From: Phoronis australis | Taxonomy: Eukaryota > Phoronida > Phoronidae | Direction of reading: 5' to 3' | NCBI GenBank assembly: GCA_002633005.1 | Contig: NMRA01000166.1 | Span: forward strand, 553,326 to 617,325 | Length of the DNA stretch: 64,000 bases | Shown: piece after piece, positions 24,701 to 39,700 of the stretch | Numbering within the stretch: the first letter of the stretch is position 1 | Layout: the number at the start of each line of letters is the position of its first letter | Translations under genes and position numbers: made by a program | Notes under the pieces: model-generated | What the model saw: the letters and a program-made list of their open reading frames with translations, nothing else | The model's database searches: none | What the model was told of the DNA's origin: nothing

Positions 24701-27700
24701 TGTTGGTAAATTTGTTTTTAATTTTATGTTTCTGTGGTGCTTTAAGCAACTGGTGTATAGGATGTGCTTGTATTATGAAGATTACTCACATTTTGCCCCT
24801 AGCCTATTGAGGAGACAATGACCATGCCTTTCCATTTTGCAAAGTATGCCCTCTACTGGCCACTTTATGGTACCAATAAACAACCCTAGAAGGATACCGT
24901 ATGCGGTGCAATTGTGGGCGCATTTCAACGCTCCGCGTTGCTCTTGTCTAGTTTGGAGTCTTTTTGTGTATTATTGTTTTTTAGATGCAAGTTTCCTTCA
25001 GTGCTGTAGTAAAGTCTCACCAATTTTGGATGAGAATAATTGTGCCAAAATTTCCGTTTCTTCATTTTCAAGATCTTAGAACACTGCAGTGTATGCTCAA
25101 TATATTGTATGTTGGTAGCAATGGTAACAGAACTTCAATGTGACAAACAATTATTTTGCTACCACTTACCTTTTCCGGAAAGTGAAAAAAGTAAAACTTC
25201 ATTTGTATTCCGTATTGTGTCCAAAAATTGGTGAGATACGTGGACAAATTTTCTGACATGGATCATACTTCAAGCTATGTCATTTTTGGTCAATTTCGTG
25301 CAACCCTTTAAGGAATTAACTGGTAGCGATAAACTTTGTCCTTTCCAGGTTGTTCAGAATCCCACTGTGAGTAAGACCTTAAAAATCCGTCTGTTCAACG
25401 AGACAACGATCAAGAGCCTCATTCAGTTGTACAGTTGGAAGGGCCCGAAAAAATGGCAAGAACTTAAGAAGAGCACCATTAAGGAAGTAGAGGTGTACAT
25501 TAGTTTAATGCTCACATGGTATATTTTGAGATTAACACCGTTTTATTCAAGGATGGTTTAGTTTATTGAAAAAATGGGTTGTGTGCATGAGATTATATTT
25601 GTTGCAGGTTAAATAGTTAGACTGCCTTAGAGAAGCAAGAGATACTTGGCAAAGAATCATTGATAATTATTTGCCAACTTTGTCAAACACAGAATGAGAT
25701 AAGTTGAAACTGTTTTCAAGCATACAACCACTTTTAATGAGAGAAATAGGAAGTTAGAATATTTAGTGTCAGGAAGTAAGTAGCACTATTCCTTACTTCA
25801 TTCAAAACAAAGATAAAGTCTGCAATTACTTGTGTGGTAAAATAGCTAAGTAATATTGATAGTGTTTCATGTCTTCAGTTAAAGTATTGCCTTTGTTTCC
25901 CATGATCATTCAGACATCCAGTCAAGAAGGCTTGACCACAGTCCAGTCTTTGGCTCACAACTTCCTGCTAGAGGTTTGCTGCTCCCACAAGTTTGGCATC
26001 ACCTTCACTGACAAGTCCTATGGCACTTCCTCCAAGTATGTATATTTGTGGTGTTAGTATTTAAGGTACACAGCTAATATCTCTATGTACTTTCATTCAC
26101 GTCTTGAGATTTTCTATTTTTTTGCTGTTGCCTGAGCTTGAGATTTTCGAGTAATATTGTGCCTACACATCTGGGGTCTATTTCAACTATTTCTGATGTG
26201 TAATTAAATCTCACTTTAGCAAAAGTATATATTTGTCTGAATAAATTACTCATATCTGTGAGATACTGTATATTATCTTTAAACTGATGACACGCTCATA
26301 GTTATTTGACTAAACTTGTATTCAGGAATTGTGAGATTACGACCAAATTTTTGTCTTAAGTAATTTATTCAGAAAAGTCACTTTTCATGAAGCAGATCCC
26401 AGAGCTCCTAAATAATGGGGGTATTGGGAGCCACAGTATGTATTTCAAAGTTGGGTAGTGCTTGGTATTGATTTTCCATTTGTCAGAAGAAATAATTCTG
26501 AAATACAAAATAGGACGAATCTGCCTACTTTTCCATACCTAATTAATATACTTTGTGCTCCATGAATTTCATATGACTGGACAAGTGTATTTTTGGCATT
26601 TTGAAGATGGTCTTTCTGCTTTTTCAGATAAAAAGATTCATGAAAGCGATTCGGCTGCCAGCCAGTCTTAGTCTAAACTCTCTTATTCCCAAATTATGGT
26701 GTTTCAGTGTCATACTAGTAATAAAATGTTTGCAAAATAAATAGAACAGAATTTCTGGTGGTACACCAACAAAATGAATGAACGACATTGATCTGAACTT
26801 TTTATGATTTGCCAGTAAAAACGCAAATATAAGCGCGACTGTAATTCTTATTTTAGTGAGAAGTCTCTTGATTTTATGGGTCTCTATCTGTATTCTAAAT
26901 TTTTGAAAACAAAGGAAAATGTTTTTAAAGCATCTTCTACTTGTTATATCTTTGCTTTGAAGTTGCAGGACTTCGGGCTTACAGAAAGCATTAATTGCAG
27001 TCTCATTTTAACTAACTCTGTGACAAGGTTGATGAGATTGATTTGCTTTACAAATAATTAACTTGCTCTGAGAGTAGACTACTAAAACTAATTTACAGAT
27101 ATTCATTCGTTTGGACAAAATCATTTAAGACAAATCTGTACTTCATTTGCCTCTGACAATGGGATATCAGCATACTACAATGGGATATCAGCGTATTACA
27201 ATGGGATATCAGCGTACTACAATGGGATATCAGCATACTACAATGGGATATCAGCATACTACAATGGGATATCGGCATACTACAATTGATTTCAAAGGTT
27301 ATTTTTCTTTTACCAGGAACATGAACCACGTCCTCACCTCTATTCTGCAAGCTCTTCCTGTCCCCACGGAGTGCCATCTTGTGGCTGATCTAGCCACTCA
27401 AATCCTGCGAGCGTGTCCAGACCAACTCGGGCGATACTTGACACAGAAACAGCACTCATTCAACCCCCGGCACTCAGACCCCTGGTTTAAATTCATGGAC
27501 TTCTTGACACAGGTAAGTGATATTTATTACAGTTCAAGACAAAAGTAATCAGACAAAATAACGTTTCCCCATTAAGACGGCTAATTTTGTCAACAGCATA
27601 CCGTGGGTACAAAACTCTAATTACAGTTGTGCTTGTCCATTCTCATTCTTGGTTCTAATTATATTCTACTCTAGCAATGAATTTGAGTTCCTCCCAACTG

Positions 27701-30700
27701 TCATTAGCGGGGTTCCGGGTTATTTTTTTGAATATTTTTGGCGTGTATTGTAAATGTTCGACTGTTTTTTGATTCAGCTGAATGTAACGGCATAGCACTA
27801 TTGAAGTGGTCTTGTATTTTACCTGGGCGAGTTTTCTGATTGCAACCAGTCAACAGAATGAAACAGTGTTCATATTGATTTCATGGATGTCTAGTGCTAT
27901 GTTTTCCTGGCAGTATGTTAGCAGGAGCTAGATTGGCAATAAAATTTGTGTAGTTTGCTTTTCAAACCTTGTGTTATGTAAACGAGGTCATCGCAAAGTG
28001 CCAGGCCAGCAACTAGCATGGCTTCACCATGTACATGGTTTGCATTTTTATGGCCGTTGACGCCAACCATTTCCTGTCCACGGCAGATCATACAATGGGT
28101 AAATCCCACTCAATTGAGCTGTAGTTTAATCTAGTATAATCCAACAATACTTCCCAAAGACGAATAAGTGTGGCAACTTTTGTATACTAATAAACTGTCA
28201 ACAGTTATCTTCAGTGAGTCATACAAACAAAGCTGGTGAAAAATTATTTGGGCCGCGAATCTCATTTCCGGAGTGACATATGCATATTTAGTCAGAACTT
28301 GGGGAATGAAATTAACTTGAACATTTATTTAGGATATTAACCAGAAAACGTAGCTTAACCAAAAATGACAGTGAAAATGGTTCCCTTCCCTGTTCAGACC
28401 TCTGTTGTGTAAATCAATATTAAGAGTTTTTTGACAGAAAAAACTTTATTTTCACTTCCTCTCCTTATAGATTTTCGAGACTCAGCCATCTGTACCTCCA
28501 GCGCTGACCCACAGTGACCATTCAGATGATGTGCATAAAGTAGTGATCATGTCTCTGGTCACTTCTTGTCCACCGCCACCAGTCATGAGCCATGTTAGGA
28601 ATGCTGTCAGGGTAATGTGTCACATTGAGTATGGCATTATGTCAAATGCTTAAGTTTGAGATTCATTGAACCTTGGTTCACAGCATCTCGGAGGAAGGGT
28701 GTTTCTATGATGTTGTGTATTAGTCTATTGTATAAGCTAATTATGGTGAAGTTCAAAAATATCACATTGAACTTAATAATAACTTAGTCTGTTGAGCTAA
28801 TTACAGTTATTAGGAAGCAGGAGCCTGTTTCTATACCTCATTGTGTTGTAGATTTAAAAATATGTTAAGGTTATGTTCAAATTTGATCAACGTAAGAACA
28901 TCATGTCTCAGAAATGGCTGATTGACTTGATTTTAAACTTTCAGGTACTCTAAAATTGCCTAAAATGAAAACAAAATGATATTCTAGAAATTTGTAACAG
29001 CATGGTCTCATCTTGAACATTTACGTCTAAGGGCTGTTCCAGTAAAATCTGTATGGGGGGAAGGCACCTTTTTTTCGCACCCACCACCCAAATTTTTCAT
29101 TTATTTCTTCAGCCTACCACCCGTAATTTTTTGTAAGTTTGAAATGCAACCACCCGTAATTTTTTTTTGTTCTTGTGGTTGACTGCACAGGCGCTTGAGT
29201 TTATCTGTTCCTCCATCACCACTAACGTAATTCATTACTAAGAAAACATATGTTTCTTATATATGGTTATTAGCCATCGAGAAATTCGAGCACCTGTGGT
29301 TAAATGGTGTTATGGGCATGCCGATGAGGAGATCGGAGGGAGTGAAAAAGTCGGAGCTTTTTGCAAGTTGCATTTTTGTTTCAGTTTTTGATTCTGTGTG
29401 GATTGTTTATAAAATTTACTAAAATTACCCACCATCAAACATTTATGGCCCAATGAAACAACAACGACCTGTAAATTTTTATTTTTTTTTGAAGTACGAC
29501 CACCAGCCATTTTGAATTTAAATCAAACGCAACCACCCCTAAATTTTTATTTCAGTTGCCTCCCCCCCTCCCGCACAGATTTTGCTGGAACAGCCCTAAT
29601 AGAATTTGATCAATGGGCACCTAATTGATGTCATTGTTTTGGGATCCATGTGCCTTTCTTCTTGCTAAATTTTAATAAAAAGACATCAAATAACCCAAGT
29701 AATGACAGATTGGCGAAAAGTTATGAATAAAATTCTACAGATTTTCTACTTTCAGAAAATATTATAAAAAAAATGTTCTTTTAGTTTTGTACCTATTTGG
29801 GTAAGTACACAGACTCGTCAATAAGGTCCTATGGGGATTTTNTGACAACTACAAAACACCTACAGATTTTTATTACAAGTTAGTTCCTTGCTGGTATTCC
29901 ATTCATTTTTGATGCCCAGAGAAGGAAAATAGAGATTATTTTCTTGTTTTAGTCACAAATTAAATGCTATTTTTGTTTCTGTTTGTTTTTAAGTTTGTTT
30001 TAAGCAGTTTGAAAACCTTGTCTAAATTTTTTAATTAGAAGTTGAATAATGCTAAGAATGACATCTTGCAGGTTTTAATATAGTTTTGTCACCTGTTTTC
30101 TGTTCTGACTTTATTTTTCAATTCTAGAATGCAGATGTTGCTGTACGCCACACAGCCCTTGGTTTGGTCACTGTTATATTGAACAAGGTGAAAGCAATAT
30201 TGGAGTACTGCAGTGAACGGAGGGAAGGTAAACCTGCAAGTCGTTTCACAGATTTTGCTTTGCACTTTCAAGAGTCTCTCTCCAGGGTAAGTCTACAGGC
30301 AAATAAGATTTCAATAAAACAGAAAATGTCTGCATCTAGTTTTGGTAAATTATCCACAAATAATTAACTTATTATTAATAAATGCTCCTACAGTCTGCCA
30401 TTGTATTGCACTTAATTCACATATTCAATGACATTTTCTGTTGTTATTCATATTTCCTGGTAAGAGGAACGTCTAGTTAAGTTTCATTCATGCTGAGCTC
30501 AAAACTTCCCTGCTTGTTAACATGCCTGTACTGCAGAGGTGGTGATTTCATAAATAATTTTACTTTCAGATTTTGCCTGACATGCTGTCTCTAAGCTTCT
30601 GTTGGTCCGCGATCTTGAGAACTGAAAAAGAAACTAATTGTAAGTAATAATTTATATTCATTTATTTCAAAAATATAATGCACAGTAATTGGAGTTAAGC

Positions 30701-33700
30701 GCAGAAAGCATTTAAAAACATTATATCTGGGCATCAATAAAGTTTCTCTCATATACGTACATTAGTATAATATACACACAAATGCATATATTTACATATT
30801 TTACAACACATTTGATTTGTTTATCACACCACTGATAGATGTGTTTAAAATTTCCAGTGCCATCTGTTGAAGAGTATGTGAGTCGCGTGCTTGAAGTGCT
30901 GTGCTTATATCAGCGTCTATTGCCCTCTGCCTACAATGACCACCCAATAGACTATGCCAGCCTCCTGCAAGGCATTCAGTCTCTCGCTGTTGATGGCAAC
31001 ACTCTATCCCTACTGCAAATCTACGTGTTACAACTGTTGGCTGAGTCTGATGCCAGTCGACTGTCTTTTGCAAGAGAGGTTAGCTGAAGTCTTGACATAT
31101 GTATTCTCCCTTGAAGACTTTCATTTCACTCACTGTCTGAAATGCCAGTTAAAAAGTACCAGGTTATCAAAAATGCAAGATATTTTTCAAATGCTTCCGT
31201 TCAGAATGATTTACATTCTAAGACAGATCATCTTCGGCGTGAGCAAAGTGTCAAAAAGCCATAATCACTTTTGATAGGTTGATTCCAAGCCATCCAAATT
31301 AGGCTGTGTCTTTTCAGTCTTGGGTAATTCTGTCAATTTCTGGTGTTGGTTGAAAATTACTATCGTGGCCAGGACTATTTTAAGACTTTAATTTTTGGAA
31401 TTACTTGTCCAATTTTGTTGTGGAAACAAAGTCCTGCTCAAGATGTAAACATCCTTTTTAAACAAGATCGGGATCGATTTGAAATCTTAGTTTCTCCAAT
31501 GTAACGTGGTCAGCCTGACCAGTTCTATCCAAATAACATCCTCAGTAGGGAACTAGTCATTAATAGAGTGACTCAACAGAAGAGTAAAAAAATAGGGTTC
31601 TTGAATTTACGTAGCAATTTTGTCAATAAAAACCCATGCCTTGAGCTGCAGTTTCAAGCATGGCTTGTCAGATAATTATACACATCACTAACTCACAATA
31701 AAAGCTGTTCCTGAAAGAATGTGCATAAACCAATTGTGATGAAGGAATCTCATTTAAGGGGCACGTATGTGACATGTAAACACAAAATTAGAAAAAAAAA
31801 TCCAAATTTTCAGGAGTTGAAAACTAAAGCTATTTGATTATCAGTCAGTTTTGCTGTCTTCTGCTTTTGCAGCTGTTTCAATTATAGCTAATAACAGAGT
31901 TCTTTCAATCCTCCATTTTGAGTAGGATTACTACCAAGGCATAGCTTATGCAACAACTGTTGTTAATTTGACTGTTTTATCACTTTTTGCCCTTCGTGTT
32001 TGGTAGTGAGCTGAGATGTACATTCCGAGTTTTCAGAATTACATTTCATTTAATTTAATTTTTGGAATTATATTCACCTGGTATGGTTGTTGGGTTAGTT
32101 TGATTATTGTTATTGGAAAGCTGAACTTCTGTACATGTTCTCATTCTTCATCAGGGTAAAGGTAGATCATCCATTCTATCCCTGATGCTTAAGCTGATCA
32201 GGAAGACGGCTGTCAATCATCAGCTACAAACCACGGTGTTGCACCTGACTGTGAAGGTAAGGCCAATGGGCAAAGAACTGCAAACCGTACATCAATATCA
32301 CTAAGCTGTGAGACATTAAGTGGCTGAGAATTTTGCTTCTTCCCTGAATTTTGATTTTTTAAAAAAGACTTTTAGTCTCATTGTAGTGTTCAGTGTTGTT
32401 TGTATGTTTAGTCAAGCATCATATCTAACTTGAAGATAACGAATTTTCACAATGAAAACAGCACAACACTTAGCTTAATTTTAGTAAGCTTGGACAAGCT
32501 TAATTTTAGTAAGCATGGACAAGCTTAATGACTCATCGTCTTATTTGATATTCTTCTCCAAACTAGAATTTCCTTGGTTTTTTACTAACCATTGTTTGGC
32601 TAGCTTAAAAAAGACAGCTGATAAGTTAGGTAAATAAACCCTGCTTAAGTATCTTGAAAAGCCAGTTGGATTGGTCTCGTTTTTGGCCATTGAATTCTTA
32701 GTTAGGATAATGCTGACAAGGTTGATTAAGGTTGTGTACTAAGCTTTTTAGTAAGCGTTATTTAAGTTGAATGAATGTAGTTGCATATCTTCTCTTGTTT
32801 CCCCAGCTTCTGCTAGCTACAGGTGTGTTTGAAGATGACCACCGAAGTGAACTTGACACGTGGTTGTCTGTTATGACAGATTGTCTCCATGACGACGAGG
32901 TGGTGGTGACTGACTTCTTGGAGTCAGTTATGGGCAATGTGATCAACAACCCATTCAAGTACGCTGATGCAGCGCTAGAGTTGATGACGCACTGTGGATT
33001 GTTTGGCGAAAAAAGTAAGAGCTTCAGTTGTTCTTGGTAGAAAATGACGGCAGTGTTGTGTGTTATCTGCCTTGCTGGTTGTTCTTTTCTGATTTTGACA
33101 AACATCTTCCTTCTCTGTTTTCTTAATCTAAGATGTCTTTAAACTGTCTTCAATAGTCTTCTTTGTCTTCACTGTGTCATGACATTGTAGGCAAATTAAG
33201 TCATTCAGTGAAGTAGAACTGATGATGCTTCTTGTTGTGTCTGGCTTCACCCTCTGTTAGTATGTTGTGGTTATAAAATTAATGTACAAAATGTTGTAAA
33301 TGTATTGATGTTAACAGTCATCTGTTATTTGGTGATTAACCAAGTTTTGATTTTCATATGTTGCAAGAATTCAGGCTCTTTAACGATTTTATCAAGGTTA
33401 CTATTTAGAATATGCCTCTGTAACTGTTAAAATGTTTTTTCACACGAGTGGTGATTATGGATGCTATAATTCACTGGTTCTATTTATGAAACGTTTTCTC
33501 TTAATTGTAGAAATAAGAATCATTTGATTGTTTGTTTAGCATGATATCATTCTGACGAACCTGTGACACGCGAGTCCTTTAATGAACATGTTTGACTACA
33601 GTTCCTGTCTACTCTCTTCAGATGGCCTGTACACTGCAAATCAGACATCACCTCCATCTGGTGGCTCCAGGTTACCATTCTCATTGCTGTCCGTTGCAGC

Positions 33701-36700
33701 TGTTGATGGACTAATCAGTCAGAAGGGTGGTAATTACCAGGGTAGGTAATGATGTACTGTTTGCTTGTACTTTTCCATAGCCATTGGTCCAAGTCAGGAA
33801 AGAGTGACTGCGCCAAATTGTTGAAGCTTGTTAGAAATTCTAGAAATATTAGGCACTACTGGATGTCCCAAATTCAAGAATTACGATCAACGAAAAACTG
33901 ATCATTCGCCTAGCTCGATTTTAAACACTATGGGGACTCATATATACGTTGCATCAGTGGCCATTTTGAATGTTTTTTTAACTGTCAAGTGTATTTTCGG
34001 ACTATGTTGATATACTGGGCAGTTTGGATATTTCAGAAATATGACGAATGCCAAAGTCGCCATGTCCTAATCCTTGTAATCAGGAAAATTCATTTTCGGC
34101 TTTAATTCCTATGTCCCAAATTTCAGAGACTGTCCCAAAGTGGATAATACTGTAGTTGTGGAACAGCTGCGTCTAGTCATGAACATACTTATTGCAACCA
34201 ATCACCACAGTGTTGGAATTCTTTTTTCTGCATATAAAGAAAAAAGCTGATTCAATTCCATAATTTGAATTTTCTGAAATAAACTGATTCATTACAAGAT
34301 CATAAAATTTGTGGTAAATCATTTATGGTTTAATGATGATAATTATTTTTCAGTTTCTGTATTATAAACCAACTGTGGCTTGGTAGGTGTACTCCTTGAT
34401 TTGTGTAATGTGATTTCTTTCCAGTGTTGCATGGATATGTCAGTAAAGTGTTACTGATTATTCTTCACGACCTCGTTGACCCGACCCCTTTGGCTACTCT
34501 TATATCCCACAATGCAGCAGTATTTCCTGACCTTCAAATTGTGGCAGCTACATGGATTCAAAAGGTATGTTGCCTACACTATTGGTTATGCAGTCATCAA
34601 AAATTAAACATTTTGAAACTGCGAAAACTTTCCGTGGATTTCTGTATGATTTCCTGATCTGTGATTTTGGCTTATAGTGATTTAATTCGCAGAACCTTCA
34701 CATTCTTTTAAATTAAAATAAAAAGACTTTGGGAAATTGCCAACAAATTTATGCCATGACCTTGTTGAAGCTATTGGATGAATTGAAGTCTGCACACACA
34801 GTACTATGTTTCTATTTTTTGTGTGCGACATGTTGCTATGTCACTATAACCAGCGCACACCATACCACTTTTTGTCAAGACTAAGGCCCGTTGCTTTACA
34901 GCTGCTTCGTGTAGAGTTATCAAAATGATCAACAAAAGGTGTTTAGCATACGACATAATGCGTACGCATTATAATCCGTACGCATTATGCTCATCTCAGG
35001 CGTAACGTGCTGCAGCTGTAATTAAGCTTTCATTTTCCATCATATCTGAAATCCCATTGGTTGAGTTTGACCTCAATCATGGCGAATAATTGGTGTCATA
35101 CATGCGATACAACAAAGCACGAGAAAAGGCTTGTCGTCAAGCTGTTGTTAACCAACGCACACGAAACAGGATTTCCCATCAGCAACATTTTCATTTGTGA
35201 AAAATTGTATCGTGTGTACTGACATTTAAAACAACACTTCATTTGTTTAAAAACAAATTACTTCCAATATTTTGATGCCATACACTAATACTTTTCAAGG
35301 GCCAAAATATATCTGCTTCATGGCAAGCTCTGTCCTCCGATTTCCTCGGTCTGCTCATGAAAAGTTTTCACCTGCATAAGTGTGGTGCACAATTGCGACA
35401 GAAGATATTGACTTGTCTACAACAGAGGGCGCTGGAACGTCTCCCAGAGTCTGTTCATCAGGCAGTGCTGTACTTAAAGACATTGATATTTAAGTCTTGT
35501 GAGGTAAGAAAAGTTCGGAATCCATCACTTAAAACTTCACATCACTAAACAACATTATTGCCTAGTCTATGGATCTGTGCATGCTGTTATTAATTCTGTA
35601 TGGATTAAGTTGGTTCAATGGTGACTAACATCCGTGTCAGATACACTCTGTATATCTTTACCTATTAGCAATTTGTGTTCACCTGAGGTATGCAGAGTGA
35701 GAGCAAGTGCTGAAAAGAAACACTAGTGTCAGTGGTAGTCATTTGTCTGTTTGTAAGTTTGAGGCTGTATTTAGCTCTTGCCAATCTGATATTTAGTCTG
35801 CATCTACTAGTTTTCATCAAAATTATTTTTTCCACTTTTTTGTCGAAAGTGGTTCCTAACATCCCAGTTTGGGAAAAATTATTTTCAAACAATTGATAAA
35901 AATATGGTACAATATCATCTGATACTCTGAATGAAATATAGCATTGTTTTTTGTTTTGTGACCCTTGTTCAAAATAAATTGACTTAGTTGTTTATTTTTG
36001 CAGGGCACTACACCTGAAAATTACAAAAAGTTGATGAAACTTTATTTTGATGTGATTCTTGAGGTGCTGAAACGTTTGGAGGAAAGCAAAGAAACAGGAA
36101 ATGATGTGAAGACAGAACCTAATGTTGAAGAAGCAGACCATGAGATTTCTCTTGCTTCAGTTATTTCAAGTCTTGCACCAAATAAACCAGAACCGGGAGA
36201 CCTCCAGCAGGGAATCTGTGACTTTGTACTCGGACAACCATTCATGCTTCATTGGTTTCTGTTGCCTGACGAGAGTTTTGCGAAAGTTCCCGCAGCTAAA
36301 CCAATTACAAAGTTGGTAACACACCATTGTTGTCAGTTTCTGAAATTTGCCAAACAAAGTAGCCGTATCAAGTTTGTTGAGAAAGTGTACTCTGTTCTTG
36401 ACCGCATTGCTACTGCAGAATTTGAGAAGAGATATGTTGGATATGAGGATCTTTTTGCTGCTGTAGAGATGGCGTTGCCTTATTTTGGTAGTGATTTGTG
36501 CGTTAACGTGTTGGACCGGTTATCACTGCTTGTGGATGAACATGAGAACTGCACCAAGGTTGTCATGGAAACCATGAGAAGGTGTGCGTTAGATGAAGGT
36601 TTTGCACTGTTGCCGAGACGATGCATTGAAAGCTTGTCGAATTTCGTCCAAAAAAGTTCTGACCTTGGTCTGCAAGACAAGTTTTTCGAGATTTTACTCA

Positions 36701-39700
36701 AAAACCCAATTAACTCGTTGTCTTTGAGTGAAGATTTTGTTGTCTGGTGCTTAAATGAGGGGAAGATTGATGTAGCCAAGGTTGCTGCTGTTCATGACGC
36801 AGGGACTTGTACTGTGCTCTGTGATTGGCTAGATAAGAGTTTGAAACAGTGGATGGAAAATGTCCAGCTGTTTGCTCCTTTGCTGTTGAGTGTTGTGAAG
36901 CAAGAAGGGTCTGAAAATGGTAAGGACACTTTCTCCAGGCTGCGGTTAGACTAAGAGAGTTCTCTTTTATTTAGTACGGAGTATGTTGTGTTGTCTTTGG
37001 TCACAAACTGCTTTATATTGCACATTTAGAAAATAGGACTGGTAATACCCATAAACTATACAGAATTATAGATATACTGTCTGGTGTTTGACTGGTTGTT
37101 ACCTCATGGCAATTCCTCATCTATTCAGTACATGGCATAGCAAACAGGACGGTGTAATTATGTTATGTTGGATATCTCATTGTTAAGCTGCTGCATGCTA
37201 ACATGGTCAAGCTTTGAAAAATATAACTTCCAATTTTACGCAACCAGTTTATTGGCTGTAAATATGTGGAAAAAATTGTACTAAAGCTTGCTCCCAATGA
37301 TTTTGTTGGTATGTTGGCCATAAGCAAATTTAAATATTGACCAACTAAAATGCAGTTTTCTGAGCATCTTTAAATCTTAATTTTAAGTGTTAAGGATAAT
37401 TTTCCAGAAGAACATGGTAATTCATATTTTTGTTAGTCACTCAAGGTGAGTGATTGAGAGCTTTAACTAAAAGGCAGTTGTTAGACAGAGTGTTAGAGGT
37501 TGAAGATGTCATGTATTATTTAAGGATCACTGACTGAAGTCTTGAGAAAAGTGTTGTGGAATGATAAGTGGTTGGAAATGGTGGGCAGTATACAGAGTGT
37601 GGAAAGTGCAGTCATTGACTTAATGGTTCTAGTCATTCCATTGACCAAGGGTGGTAAGTTAATATGTGGTATTAGATATGTCCAAGTGTTTTAGAAATGT
37701 GATGTAGCCAACATGGCTGCTGCTGTTGATATCATGAAACAATTTGATTTGTTGATTTGTCAGAGGTATGAATTGTCAGATGTTCTCAAGTTCTGATTTC
37801 TCTCCTGATCCGAATAAGTTACCAGGTGTTGCACCATTTGTTTTGCCATACATGAATTCAGACGTTAGTTTTCTGTCATCAAACAATGTCGAAGACGGGT
37901 TACTTGTCATTCTTATTCCCATACACCAGACCACCAGGTGGCCTCTAACACTCTCGAATCACCCGAAGACAGTTTTTCCCTACTCACATTTGTGGGGAAT
38001 ATGTCGCCAGTGCACCTAATTGTGTCACCGAGCTTAAAATGAAGTGCAGAACCAAAGTACAAATATGGTACCTAGCTGTTCGGATTGATCTCATATCTGC
38101 AGTATTTGCTGTGCACTTGTGGAACTTCACAACAGGAACTACAGAGGGAGTGACCAAACTGGTTTTGTTGGAACTATTCATTTCAAAGAGTTCAAACAAC
38201 ACTTAGCAGATTGTGCATATGTTTGATGCTCACAGGTTCTTGTTGTGGGAACAGTCGTATAATATTGTACTGATAGTATGCACATTCTGTATAGTAGTAT
38301 AATTTTTGGGTAAAAGTCGTGTTTTTCCCACTTCAGAACTTCTGTCAATCCTTCAACAACTCCAGCCCAGCAAAGACCCTGTAGCATTTCATCTGTATGT
38401 AAACGTAACCTCCAAACTCCAGCTAGTATGCTCGGATGGAAACCAGTGGATAAGTCGTGCAGACATGGTCAGCCACTGTATTCAGACCGTCACACTGTGC
38501 TGTGGAGACAAAGACTCTAACCTTTGCCAGACTGCTTTAGAGACTGCTATCTGTACATGGAAGGTGAGGCTTTCAATTATGTAACGTTACTTATAAATAT
38601 TTAGACTTATCGTGTTCGTCCAAAGTGTTGAAAGGCAAAGTTCTGAAAGAGACGAACTCTCATTTTGAAAACTGATTTGTGCTCCAAATGATTATGGAGT
38701 GTGTCATTGTTGAATGTAACATTGAAGGTTACACCATTCATATACAGTAAGCTAATTAGTAATGTCTGGCGGTCATGGATATTGTAATGGCAACATGAGC
38801 TTGTTATCAACTCAGTGAAACCACAGCGCCATCACAAGAGATGCAGTTCTTATTTTGATCAGAAGTCTTAAATGTCTTTAGAGTTAATGTGATGATTATT
38901 ATTGTGATCTAACTTTATAGTGTTACGGACATTTGCTCGAATATTTTGTTGACTTTTCCTGACAACTAGATTGTATGTTTGCATCTAGTGCTTCAACCAG
39001 ATGAATGATAAGATCTATCATCTATGTGAAGAGTTGGTTTACCCTGACGCGTGTGCTGTCTTCATGAGAATTAAACAGTAGCTACAAAAATGACTAATAC
39101 CAGCAAAATTTTGAAGGTACAGAGAAATGCTTCTTGTGTTATGAGTAGATGGCGTTAAAAGTTGCTATTTTGAGCTCATGTTGCAGTCTACTCATATAAG
39201 TCACCAGTGTGGACAACATGTAATTAATTGTTTTTCCTTTTTAGGAAGCGACTTCAACTGACAAAGAAAAACTGCCAGTTGTGATACCAAAGGATGCGTG
39301 GAAAAGCTTTGTTAAAGCTGGTTTAAAGTAAGTTGCTTTGGCTACAATCAGGTAGAATTGATCAACATAACTGATCACTTTGGTGGAATGAATTGTCTCC
39401 AAATGTGTTCCTTTGTGGTAAACATTTTAAAAATTTTTTTACATTTTTCGTGGTAGTTAACAGTCAGGTTACTCATTGTAAACTTATGGTTTTATGCTAA
39501 TGCCTAGATTAAATGCTCGCCCCAAATTTTACAAAAATCATTCTTGAAAGTCTCTTTGAAGTCATGCTTGGCCTACTGTTCAAATTAGGTTTTTTGAGTT
39601 TCTCAGTTTAATTGCCAGAACGAATCATTTGTGATCACATTTCTCATGTGTGCATCTTTCACAGATACCTGTATGGTGAGCCCCTGTTAACAGACCTTCT

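Noticed and set aside
23862-24749. Long open frames across the assembly gap on both strands
   Set aside because: They consist almost entirely of N and carry no information.
27093-27377. Minus-strand frame with an ISHCSML heptad repeat
   Set aside because: It is the antisense reading of the 21-bp minisatellite and of URB1 exon 9.
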